Assembly (NCBI GenBank): GCA_036655715.1
Contig: JAVVPO010000069.1
Span: 1-13,963 of the forward strand
DNA: 13,963 nt
Direction: 5' to 3'
Source: JAVVPO01 sp036655715
Lineage (GTDB): Bacteria; Bacillota; Clostridia; Lachnospirales; Cellulosilyticaceae
Part shown: piece by piece, positions 1-6,142 of the stretch
How positions within the stretch are numbered: the stretch's first letter is position 1
How the letters are laid out: every line of letters begins with the position of its first letter
Made by a program: the position numbers and the translations under genes
Notes under the pieces: generated by a model
What the model was told of the DNA's origin: nothing
What the model saw: only the letters and a program-made list of their open reading frames with translations
Database searches by the model: none

Positions 1-9
1 CTCCCCAAC

Positions 10-44
10 AAAAAAGAGCTAAGATTTTTAGTATCTTAACTCTT
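10..44 (-). terminator. Rho-independent terminator of the lysC-tmk-thrB unit
   Basis: Read on the minus strand, a 12-bp stem (arms 33-44 and 14-25, with one G.U pair between positions 39 and 19) closes a 7-nt loop (26-32). It is followed by a run of six T at 15-10. The left arm is made of the last codons of thrB and the stop codon (28-30) lies in the loop, so gene end and terminator overlap. The pairing and T-run are seen directly; termination activity is inferred. Confidence 0.8.
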
Positions 45-936
45 CATCAATCCATACCTTCGCACCTGCTCTATCAGCTTGGAGCATTTGTATCTGCCAT
101 TCTTGTTCTAGTCCATCTAAGTAGATAGCCATTTCTTTTCTAAAGGATACAACATTCTTAATGACTGCAATAAGTGTAGGTCCCGCTCCGCTTAAGAAAG
201 CCCCCTTTGCACCACATGCTTTAGCCTGTGCTATAATCTCTCTCATATGCGGGATAAGTCCTGTTCTATAAGGTTCATGGAATTTATCTTCCATCGCCAT
301 CGTTAAATTTTCTACATCCCCTGTAATCATCGATGCTGTCAGTAATGCCGCCCTAGATGCATTGAATACGCCATCTGCTAATGGAATCTGCTTAGGCAGG
401 GCTTCTCTTGCTAACTTAGTGGATAGGGTGAAGTCTGGAATCATAACTGCAAAATGAATATTCTCTGCAACGTTTATCTTAACATATTTCATATCATTCT
501 CACTCATAGCCCCTACGGTCATTCCGCCTAATAGTGCTGGTGTTGTATTATCAGGATGCCCTTCTAACTGCGCTGCCATTTGTACGAGTTCTTCTTTTGA
601 GAAAAAACTGTTACTCAGTGCATTAGCAATATGTAAGCCTGCTACAATACATGCCGCACTACTTCCTAGGCCTCTTGTGTGAGGAATACTATCTTGTTGA
701 ATAATACGAATGCCAGGTACTTCTTTGCCTATTTCTTTATAGAAATGACAAATCGTTTGATAGATTAAATTGGTATGGTCTGTTGGTATATCTTTATTGC
801 CATTTTGTACAACGATTTCTAGACCTTCTGCTATTTCTTCTGCATACACTATGTTGTATAACTGAAGTGCCATGCCTATACTATCAAATCCAGGTCCCAT
901 GTTGGCTGTCGTTGCTGGTACTTTTACTTTAATCAC
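28..936 (-). CDS. thrB: Homoserine kinase
   Basis: ATP-dependent phosphorylation of L-homoserine to O-phosphohomoserine, the step before threonine synthase; cytosolic. The 302-aa protein has the usual length and all three GHMP-kinase signatures: an N-terminal VPATTANMGPGFDS segment (about 6-19), the phosphate-binding loop GLGSSAA (89-95) inside PHTRGLGSSAA, and the C-terminal LSGAGPT (248-254). LEGHPDN (124-130) is also typical of ThrB. The start is GTG, supported by a GGAGG ribosome binding site 8 nt upstream. It lies 40 nt downstream of tmk with no terminator between them, so the two are probably cotranscribed, and a terminator overlaps the 3' end. No threonine synthase is seen in the window. 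Confidence 0.95.
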   Translation of the reverse strand: MIKVKVPATTANMGPGFDSIGMALQLYNIVYAEEIAEGLEIVVQNGNKDIPTDHTNLIYQTICHFYKEIGKEVPGIRIIQQDSIPHTRGLGSSAACIVAGLHIANALSNSFFSKEELVQMAAQLEGHPDNTTPALLGGMTVGAMSENDMKYVKINVAENIHFAVMIPDFTLSTKLAREALPKQIPLADGVFNASRAALLTASMITGDVENLTMAMEDKFHEPYRTGLIPHMREIIAQAKACGAKGAFLSGAGPTLIAVIKNVVSFRKEMAIYLDGLEQEWQIQMLQADRAGAKVWIDEELRY

Positions 937-976
937 ACTTTCACCCTCCCCAAGCTGTTCTATGTTTACTTCTCTT

Positions 977-1600
977 TTATATTATCTTCTCATTTATAGC
1001 TTTTTTAACCACTTGATAGACATTTTCTATCATCTCATCAATTGGCTGTACGCCATCAATAACAATAATAGGATCTTTATTCTCTTTGCATAGCATTTTA
1101 TAAGCATCTTCTACTTTTTGATGGAAATCTCTGCCTTCTAAATCTAAGCGATTGATATCTTCTACATGTTGCTTCCTAGCCATACTCACTTCAACTGGGA
1201 TATCAATAACAATATTTAAATCTGGATAAATATCACATACAAAGTGATTAAGTTCTCTTACAGTATCTATTCCAAGTCCTCTTGCATGCCCTTGATAAAC
1301 TAAAGAACTCAAATAAAATCTATCTGTAATGACAATCTTTCCTTCTTTTAAAGCAGGTATAACCTTACTTACCAAATGTTCTCTTCTAGCTGCTAGATAT
1401 AAAAGCACTTCTGTCTTAGCATCTACATGATAATCCATTATGTTATTTCTAATGGCTTCTGCTGAAGGTATACCACCTGGTTCTCTCGTGATAACTACCT
1501 CAAATCCTTCATTTTCTAATCTTTCTTTCAGTGCTTTAGCCGTCGTTGTCTTGCCTGTTGCCTCGCCGCCCTCAAGCGCAATAAATAAACCTTTATTCAT
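977..1600 (-). CDS. tmk: Thymidylate (dTMP) kinase
   Basis: Phosphorylates dTMP to dTDP with ATP, an essential step of dTTP supply for DNA replication; cytosolic. The 207-aa length is typical. Visible motifs are the P-loop GGEATGKT (11-18), the TREPGG substrate loop (38-43), the DRFYLSSLVYQG segment (93-104) that holds the nucleotide base and phosphate, and a LID region with R142 and RLD (151-153). The ATG start has an AGGAGG ribosome binding site 8 nt upstream. Its place between lysC and thrB is unrelated to its biochemistry. In many Firmicutes tmk sits near holB/recombination genes instead, so this location looks like a lineage-specific operon arrangement. No strong promoter is visible in the 140 nt upstream. 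Confidence 0.95.
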   Translation of the reverse strand: MNKGLFIALEGGEATGKTTTAKALKERLENEGFEVVITREPGGIPSAEAIRNNIMDYHVDAKTEVLLYLAARREHLVSKVIPALKEGKIVITDRFYLSSLVYQGHARGLGIDTVRELNHFVCDIYPDLNIVIDIPVEVSMARKQHVEDINRLDLEGRDFHQKVEDAYKMLCKENKDPIIVIDGVQPIDEMIENVYQVVKKAINEKII

Positions 1601-1690
1601 TAAGTCATCCTCCTAATTTCATGTCATCTATAAATGTTATTTTATCACTTAAGCTAAGGAACATCTACGACTTTGTCATATAATATATTA

Positions 1691-1722
1691 GGGATGTCTC
1701 AAATTTTTATATGAGCCACCCC
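1691..1722 (-). other. Imperfect hairpin between lysC and tmk
   Basis: Arms 1712-1722 and 1691-1701 pair over 11 positions with one G.U and one G.A mismatch around a 10-nt AT-rich loop. On the minus strand it is followed by TAATATATTA, not by a T-run. It lies just after the lysC stop. It may be a weak or factor-dependent attenuator or an mRNA 3'-end stabiliser between lysC and tmk. The hairpin is seen; the role is a guess. Confidence 0.35.
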
Positions 1723-1740
1723 TATATGATTGAAACTTTA

Positions 1741-2217
1741 TTAATCTACTAGTTGGAATTTATCATGAATAGCATGCATAGCTCTATGCATATCTTTTTT
1801 ATCAATTAAGATTGAAATTTTAATTTCTGATGTAGAAATCATATGTATATTAATATTGGAATCATACATTGCTTCAAACATCTTAGATGCTACCCCTGCA
1901 TTAGCTACCATTCCAGCACCTACTATAGATACTTTTGCTAGGTTTTCATTGTAATCTACTTCTTTAGTTCCCCAACGCTCTACGTTTTTAGAAATGATTT
2001 CTTTAGCCTCTTCAAGTGCAGTATCTGCTATTGTAAAGGAGATATCCTTCGTACCATCACGGCCTATTGATTGAAGAATAATATCTACATTAATATTTTT
2101 CTTTGCTAATGTTGCAAAGATATCAAAGGCTTTACCTGGTGTATCTTGTAACCCTATTAACGATACACGTGCTATCTCATTATCTCCTGCCACTCCACTA
2201 ATTAACATTCTTTCCAC
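1741..2217 (-). CDS. lysC: Probable aspartokinase beta subunit from internal lysC start
   Basis: Within lysC and in the same frame, TAAGGAGGT (2225-2233) is followed 8 nt later by GTG at 2217-2215 (codon 245). An ATG follows at codon 248 but is 17 nt from the site. The product would be about 158 aa: just the two ACT domains. In Bacillus subtilis aspartokinase II (family knowledge) the beta subunit is made from an in-frame start at codon 246 of the 408-aa alpha chain, and the enzyme is alpha2beta2. The position and domain content match closely, so I infer the same dual-start design here. The strong site is seen; use of the start is not proven. Confidence 0.6.
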   Translation of the reverse strand: MERMLISGVAGDNEIARVSLIGLQDTPGKAFDIFATLAKKNINVDIILQSIGRDGTKDISFTIADTALEEAKEIISKNVERWGTKEVDYNENLAKVSIVGAGMVANAGVASKMFEAMYDSNINIHMISTSEIKISILIDKKDMHRAMHAIHDKFQLVD

Positions 2218-2949
2218 TTTACATACCTCCTTAACAACTGTTCCTTCTGAATGATTTAAACTTGATCTTACAACTAATTCTACGTTATATTTTTTTGCTA
2301 ACTCAACTGATCTATTATGCAGTACCTTTACTCCTAATGAAGCAAGTTCTAGCATCTCATTGTAAGTTATCTCTTCTATCTTCTTAGCATTTTTTACAAT
2401 TCTTGGATCTGCTGTATAAACACCATCTACATCTGTATAAATCTCACACTTATCCGCATGAAGTGCTGCTGCTATTGCTACCGCTGTAGTATCTGAACCA
2501 CCTCTGCCGAGGGTTGTTATATCGTCAAAGCGATTCATTCCTTGAAAACCTGTTATCACAACGATGTTCTTTCTATCTAATTCTCTTCTAATTCTATCTG
2601 GTTTAATCTTCTTCAAACGTGCATTTCCATAAGCTGATGTGGTCATCATGCCTACTTGATAAGCATTTAATGATATAACCGGATGCCCAAGCTCTATAAG
2701 TGCCATCGCCATAAGAGCAACGGATTGTTGTTCTCCTGTAGTCAGTAACATATCCATTTCACGTTTTGATGGATTAGGAGTGATTTCCTTAGCTTTTGCT
2801 ATCAAATCATCTGTTGTATCACCTTGTGCAGAAAGAACCACAACAATATCATGACCTTGCTTATAATTTTCTGCAATCCTTCTAGCTACATTAAATATGC
2901 GCTCTGCATTGGCAACAGAACTACCTCCAAATTTCTGTACGATTAACAT
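1741..2949 (-). CDS. lysC: Aspartokinase (monofunctional, ACT-regulated)
   Basis: Phosphorylates L-aspartate to 4-phospho-L-aspartate, the entry to the lysine, threonine and methionine pathways; cytosolic. Using the ATG at 2949 it has 402 aa. The amino acid kinase domain (about 1-245) shows KFGGSS (6-11), TTGEQQS (70-76), GRGGSDTTA (148-156) and YTDVDGVYTADPR (171-183). Two ACT domains follow (about 262-325 and 340-400), the second with ISTSEIKIS, typical of lysine-responsive enzymes. An upstream in-frame TTG at 2964 is rejected because the GGGGGGAAA there forms the ribosome binding site for ATG 2949, and homologues begin with a short residue or two before IVQKFGG. Its own extended -10 promoter lies about 55 nt upstream. 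A strong internal start would give a separate beta subunit. Confidence 0.95.
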   Translation of the reverse strand: MLIVQKFGGSSVANAERIFNVARRIAENYKQGHDIVVVLSAQGDTTDDLIAKAKEITPNPSKREMDMLLTTGEQQSVALMAMALIELGHPVISLNAYQVGMMTTSAYGNARLKKIKPDRIRRELDRKNIVVITGFQGMNRFDDITTLGRGGSDTTAVAIAAALHADKCEIYTDVDGVYTADPRIVKNAKKIEEITYNEMLELASLGVKVLHNRSVELAKKYNVELVVRSSLNHSEGTVVKEVCKVERMLISGVAGDNEIARVSLIGLQDTPGKAFDIFATLAKKNINVDIILQSIGRDGTKDISFTIADTALEEAKEIISKNVERWGTKEVDYNENLAKVSIVGAGMVANAGVASKMFEAMYDSNINIHMISTSEIKISILIDKKDMHRAMHAIHDKFQLVD

Positions 2950-2970
2950 TGGCTTTCCCCCCAATAAATC

Positions 2971-2992
2971 AATTAAATTGAAAAATTTAATT
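2971..2992. repeat. AT-only inverted repeat in the lysC leader
   Basis: Nine-base arms (2971-2979 and 2984-2992) made only of A and T flank a 4-nt loop. In the predicted lysC mRNA this falls between the transcription start (about 2997) and the ribosome binding site (about 2952-2960). It could be a weak hairpin in the leader or simply a chance palindrome in AT-rich DNA. It is too AU-rich to be a convincing terminator in either direction. Confidence 0.35.
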
Positions 2993-3003
2993 TTTTAGAA
3001 TTC

Positions 3004-3012
3004 ATTATATCA
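3004..3012 (-). promoter_or_regulatory. Extended -10 promoter for lysC-tmk-thrB
   Basis: The minus strand reads TGATATAAT, a perfect TATAAT with the TGn extension. No good -35 hexamer is found 16-18 nt upstream, which fits an extended -10 promoter. Transcription would start near 2997, leaving a leader of about 48 nt, too short for a lysine riboswitch or T-box. Confidence 0.65.
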
Positions 3013-3035
3013 CACTTTTTTGATTTGTATAGTTT

Positions 3036-4250
3036 TTATGTTAAAAATTTATCCATCAATGTATAGCCCTCATCAATTTGATACTCTGAATGATTAGCAT
3101 ACTCTTCATTGTAAGTATTGTATGCATTGATTATATTCATCTGCTGGCTATCGTAAATAATAAATGGCACTTTATCTCCAGTATGTGTTCTTAGCCGTAC
3201 AGGTGTAGGATGGTCTGGTAATACCATTAATTTATAATCTAACCCTGCTTGCTGTAAAGCTTCTATAACTGGTCCTATTATTTTTTCATCTATATATTCT
3301 ATAGCCTTAATTTTGTTATCTAGTTCAGCCCTATGTCCACACTCATCTGGTCCTTCTAAATGTATATAGACAAAATCTTTATCTTGATCTATAAGCCACC
3401 AGATAGCCGCTTTTACCTTGCCTTCATAGTTTGTGTGCACAGTACCTGTCACGCCAGGTACATCTATAGACTTCATGCCTATGCCTATACCTATTCCCTT
3501 TATGAGATCTACGGCTGAAATAACTGCCCCGTCTAAGCCATACTTTTCTTTAAAGATTGGAAATTGTGGTTTCGTCCCTTCACCCCAAATCCACATACTA
3601 TTTGCAGGTTTAAGTCCTCTCTCTTTTCTTGATATATTAAGAGGATGCTTACTTAAAATTTCATAACTTCTAATCATTAACTGCCAGATTTCTTCCTCAT
3701 TTGCACCACAAGGTTTATGATCTTTAATAGTCTTTCCTAATATATCATGAGGTGGCATCAGCCTAACTTTTGCACTGCCTTCTCTCCATACCAACAGATG
3801 TCTATAACTAATTCCTGTATAGAACTTATGCCACGCATCACCTAACTCTTCTGCAACCGCCTTAATTAATACATCTGCTTCTTCTGTAGTAATTTCATCA
3901 GCACTGTAGTCTATAATCCTTTTATCTTGATATTCTTCCTCTTCACTTAATGTCACTAAGTTAACTCTAAAAGTAACATCGCTCTCTTGCAATTCTACAC
4001 CTATACTAAGTGCCTCAAGGGGGCTTCTTCCAAAGTAATATTTCTCTGGATTATATCCAAGCACAGCTAAGTTAGCTGTATCACTCCCTTTAGGGCATCC
4101 CTCCGGAATCGTCTTTACAGCCCCAATAATGCTATAGGGTGCTAACTTCTCAAGATGTGGTGTATAAGCATAGTCTAGAGGTGTCTTATCTCCAAGTTCT
4201 TTTATCTTTTCATCTGCCATACCATCTGCTAAAATAACTACATACTTCAT
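3036..4250 (-). CDS. apgM: Archaeal-type cofactor-independent phosphoglycerate mutase / proposed homoserine kinase analogue
   Basis: A 404-aa protein of the alkaline phosphatase superfamily, COG3635 type (aPGAM). Likely metal and catalytic residues are visible: D9 in ILADGMAD, the nucleophile region PKGSDTAN with S56 (T58 nearby), EGPDECGH (299-306), and a C-terminal DH (346-347) with H356. The family interconverts 3- and 2-phosphoglycerate in archaea. In bacteria with threonine clusters, comparative genomics has suggested that some members act as a homoserine kinase analogue. It starts 11 nt after hom, with its AAGGTGA ribosome binding site in that gap, so it is in the hom operon. Because a bona fide thrB is also present, its true substrate here is open. 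The fold assignment is firm; the reaction is not. Confidence 0.85.
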   Translation of the reverse strand: MKYVVILADGMADEKIKELGDKTPLDYAYTPHLEKLAPYSIIGAVKTIPEGCPKGSDTANLAVLGYNPEKYYFGRSPLEALSIGVELQESDVTFRVNLVTLSEEEEYQDKRIIDYSADEITTEEADVLIKAVAEELGDAWHKFYTGISYRHLLVWREGSAKVRLMPPHDILGKTIKDHKPCGANEEEIWQLMIRSYEILSKHPLNISRKERGLKPANSMWIWGEGTKPQFPIFKEKYGLDGAVISAVDLIKGIGIGIGMKSIDVPGVTGTVHTNYEGKVKAAIWWLIDQDKDFVYIHLEGPDECGHRAELDNKIKAIEYIDEKIIGPVIEALQQAGLDYKLMVLPDHPTPVRLRTHTGDKVPFIIYDSQQMNIINAYNTYNEEYANHSEYQIDEGYTLMDKFLT

Positions 4251-4261
4251 CTTTTCACCTT

Positions 4262-5482
4262 CTATTTCTCTATATGAATAGCACTTATTACTCTTAAGTC
4301 TTGCTTAACTTCATCTATTTTTATCTCAAACTCATTTTCAGTTTGTTTTTTTGTAATAAAAACATATTCATTTGGATTAAGTGCTACGACTTCTTCTACT
4401 TCTCCAAAAATATCTTTAACTAATACACTTGTATAAACGCGTTCTCCTTCTACTCTTACAAAATACCTTGTCTTCATTTCTTCTCTAGGTACAATCGCCA
4501 ATTTTTCTCTATTCCAAAAGATACTTATATGTGTTCCTTCATGTCTAGCTGCATCAATAACATCTGCAACTACTGCACTTGCAGTTGGAAGCTTCCCAGC
4601 TCCTCTTCCATAAAACATAACATCTCCTACCATATCACCTTTTACAAATACTGCATTAAACACATCATTTACATTAGCAAGTGGATGTTCATTAGAAATA
4701 AGTGTTGGTGATACACTTACACTTATTTCTCCTTCATGCTTCTTGCAGGTACCTAGTAACTTGATACTATATCCCATACGCTTTGCATAATCCATATCTT
4801 CCTTTGTAATCTTTGTGATCCCTTGTGTTGGCACATCTTTATAATCTATATGCTCACCAAAAGCTAGCGATGCAAGTATAGCTATTTTTCTACAGGCATC
4901 ATGCCCTTCTACATCTGCTTCAGGATTTCTCTCTGCATAACCAAGTTCTTGAGCTTCTTGTAACACACTTTCAAATCTTCTACCTTCATTTTTCATCTTT
5001 GTTAGTATAAAGTTGGTTGTTCCATTAAGTATCCCTGTTATCTCCTTGACATTATCTCCTGTCAAAGCAGTATTTAAGGGTCTAATAATAGGTATTCCCC
5101 CACCTACACTTGCTTCAAACAAAAAGTTACAGCTATTTTGTTTTGCTATTTCTATGAGCTGTGGGCCATACATAGCTACTAGCTCTTTATTAGAAGTTGC
5201 AACACTCTTTCCCTTTAAAAGAGCCGCTTTCACATAGGAATATGCAGGTTCTAATCCACCCATTGCTTCTGCTATAATACCAACAGAATCATCCTCTAAT
5301 ATCGTTTTGAAGTCTTTTACAATTTTATCCTTCATCGAATCATTTTCAAACTCTCTAATATCTAATATATATTTTAAGTCTATCTGACATTTTGCTTTTT
5401 TCTCAATAATTCCCTTATTTTTTATAAGTACTTCTACAACTCCTGATCCTACAGTTCCATACCCTAATACAGCTACGTTCAT
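4262..5482 (-). CDS. hom: Homoserine dehydrogenase
   Basis: Reduces L-aspartate 4-semialdehyde to L-homoserine with NAD(P)H; cytosolic, shared by the threonine and methionine branches. The 406-aa protein has an N-terminal Rossmann motif GYGTVG (7-12), TSNK with K99, the substrate region GGGIPIIRPL (127-136), GILNGTTNFI (150-159) and ADVEGHDACRK with D195 and K199, the family's catalytic pair with K99. It is shorter than B. subtilis Hom (about 433). The C-terminal segment (about 338-406) has the predicted strand-helix pattern of an ACT domain but lacks the usual D-x-P-G-V/L signature, so feedback binding of threonine may be changed or lost. ATG start with GGGGGAG 7 nt upstream; 18 nt after the ACT gene. 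Confidence 0.95.
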   Translation of the reverse strand: MNVAVLGYGTVGSGVVEVLIKNKGIIEKKAKCQIDLKYILDIREFENDSMKDKIVKDFKTILEDDSVGIIAEAMGGLEPAYSYVKAALLKGKSVATSNKELVAMYGPQLIEIAKQNSCNFLFEASVGGGIPIIRPLNTALTGDNVKEITGILNGTTNFILTKMKNEGRRFESVLQEAQELGYAERNPEADVEGHDACRKIAILASLAFGEHIDYKDVPTQGITKITKEDMDYAKRMGYSIKLLGTCKKHEGEISVSVSPTLISNEHPLANVNDVFNAVFVKGDMVGDVMFYGRGAGKLPTASAVVADVIDAARHEGTHISIFWNREKLAIVPREEMKTRYFVRVEGERVYTSVLVKDIFGEVEEVVALNPNEYVFITKKQTENEFEIKIDEVKQDLRVISAIHIEK

Positions 5483-5500
5483 CTCTAAACTCCCCCTTTT

Positions 5501-5944
5501 TTATTCCCGAGCTAATAACTTAACATTTTGAACCCCTTCCATGGATTCTATGGCTTCTAACAATTCTCCAATTTCCATTTTTATCTGTGATGTTTCCATG
5601 CATATATTAATAATAGCTACACCATTCATAGGAATCATCTGATTGATTGTTAATATATTGGCTCCTGTTCCTGCTACGCAGTTGAGCAGATCAGAAAGTG
5701 TCCCTGATTTATCCTTCAGATGAATGAGTATTGTAATAGTTTGCCCTTTTCCTTTTTCATAAAAAGGCATAATAGCATCTTTATATTTATAAAAAGAACT
5801 TCTACTAATGCCAACCCTCTCTGTTGCGTCTTGTACCGTAAGTATTTTTTCACTCTCTAGTAGCTCTTTTACCTCCATTACCTTAATAAAAACTTCAGGT
5901 AATACATCCTTACTTATCACATAGAATTGATTTTTCTCTTTCAT
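5501..5944 (-). CDS. PheB-like ACT domain protein
   Basis: A 147-aa protein, the same length as B. subtilis PheB (COG4492 / UPF0735). Residues about 35-56 (LTVQDATERVGISRSSFYKY) look like a helix-turn-helix. Residues about 69-144 form an ACT domain with the glycine turn DKSGTLSDLL (78-87), a usual place for binding amino acids. The exact function is unknown: a regulator of gene expression or a regulatory partner of an amino acid enzyme are both possible. It is the first gene of the hom operon, with a clear promoter, an AAGGAG ribosome binding site 6 nt before the ATG, and a near-palindromic sequence in the leader that could be its target. That last link is my inference. Confidence 0.88.
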   Translation of the reverse strand: MKEKNQFYVISKDVLPEVFIKVMEVKELLESEKILTVQDATERVGISRSSFYKYKDAIMPFYEKGKGQTITILIHLKDKSGTLSDLLNCVAGTGANILTINQMIPMNGVAIINICMETSQIKMEIGELLEAIESMEGVQNVKLLARE

Positions 5945-5955
5945 CTTATTCTCCT

Positions 5956-5974
5956 TGTTCGCTATATGTGAACA
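5956..5974. promoter_or_regulatory. Near-palindrome in the ACT-hom leader, candidate operator
   Basis: The 19-nt sequence TGTTCGCTATATGTGAACA is an inverted repeat with one mismatched pair. It lies between the predicted transcription start (about 5986) and the ribosome binding site (5951-5956), whose edge it touches. It could be a protein-binding operator or an RNA hairpin affecting ribosome access. The half-site orientation (GTTC then GAAC, 9 nt apart) is not that of a Firmicute LexA box. Confidence 0.45.
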
Positions 5975-5992
5975 TTTGTTTCCATACCACAG

Positions 5993-6021
5993 ACTATAAC
6001 ATATTATTCATTTATTGGCAA
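5993..6021 (-). promoter_or_regulatory. Sigma-A-type promoter of the ACT-hom-apgM unit
   Basis: On the minus strand, TTGCCA (6016-6021) and TATAGT (5993-5998) are separated by exactly 17 nt; each matches the consensus in 5 of 6 positions. Transcription would start near 5986, giving a leader of about 42 nt before the ATG. Confidence 0.8.
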
Positions 6022-6094
6022 GTAACTTTTTTACATTTATTTTGTTTTTTCAAAATATTTAGTTTTATATTTTTATTAATTTTTTATACGTAGC

Positions 6095-6139
6095 AAAAAG
6101 CACTTAGCCACGCTTAATAAACGATAACTAAGTGCTTTT
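6095..6139 (-). terminator. Rho-independent terminator of prfB
   Basis: A 12-bp perfect outer stem (6128-6139 with 6096-6107) begins only 3 nt after the prfB stop codon. The 20-nt interior can form a further 5-bp stem. On the minus strand the descending arm ends in a run of five T. It separates prfB from the hom unit, whose promoter lies further along. Confidence 0.82.
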
Positions 6140-6142
6140 ATA

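Noticed and set aside
872..1093. Plus-strand open frame opposite thrB/tmk
   Set aside because: It overlaps two well-supported minus-strand genes, has no ribosome binding site worth noting and no recognisable motifs. The other short antisense frames across hom, apgM, secA and the ABC genes were rejected for the same reason.
2950..2964. Upstream in-frame TTG as lysC start (five extra residues)
   Set aside because: The TTG is directly followed by the GGGGGGAAA that serves as ribosome binding site for ATG 2949, and it has no site of its own.
2971..2992. Plus-strand terminator at the AT palindrome
   Set aside because: There is no plus-strand gene upstream, and the stem has no G-C pairs.
2950..3035. 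Lysine riboswitch or T-box in front of lysC
   Set aside because: The predicted leader is only about 48 nt and contains no structured conserved elements, only an AT hairpin.
5956..5974. LexA (SOS) box
   Set aside because: The Firmicute LexA site is GAAC then GTTC with 4 nt between. Here the half-sites are in the opposite order and 9 nt apart.
5945..6090. Threonine attenuator or T-box before the ACT-hom operon
   Set aside because: The start predicted from the promoter leaves about 42 nt, with no leader peptide rich in Thr or Ile and no terminator hairpin.
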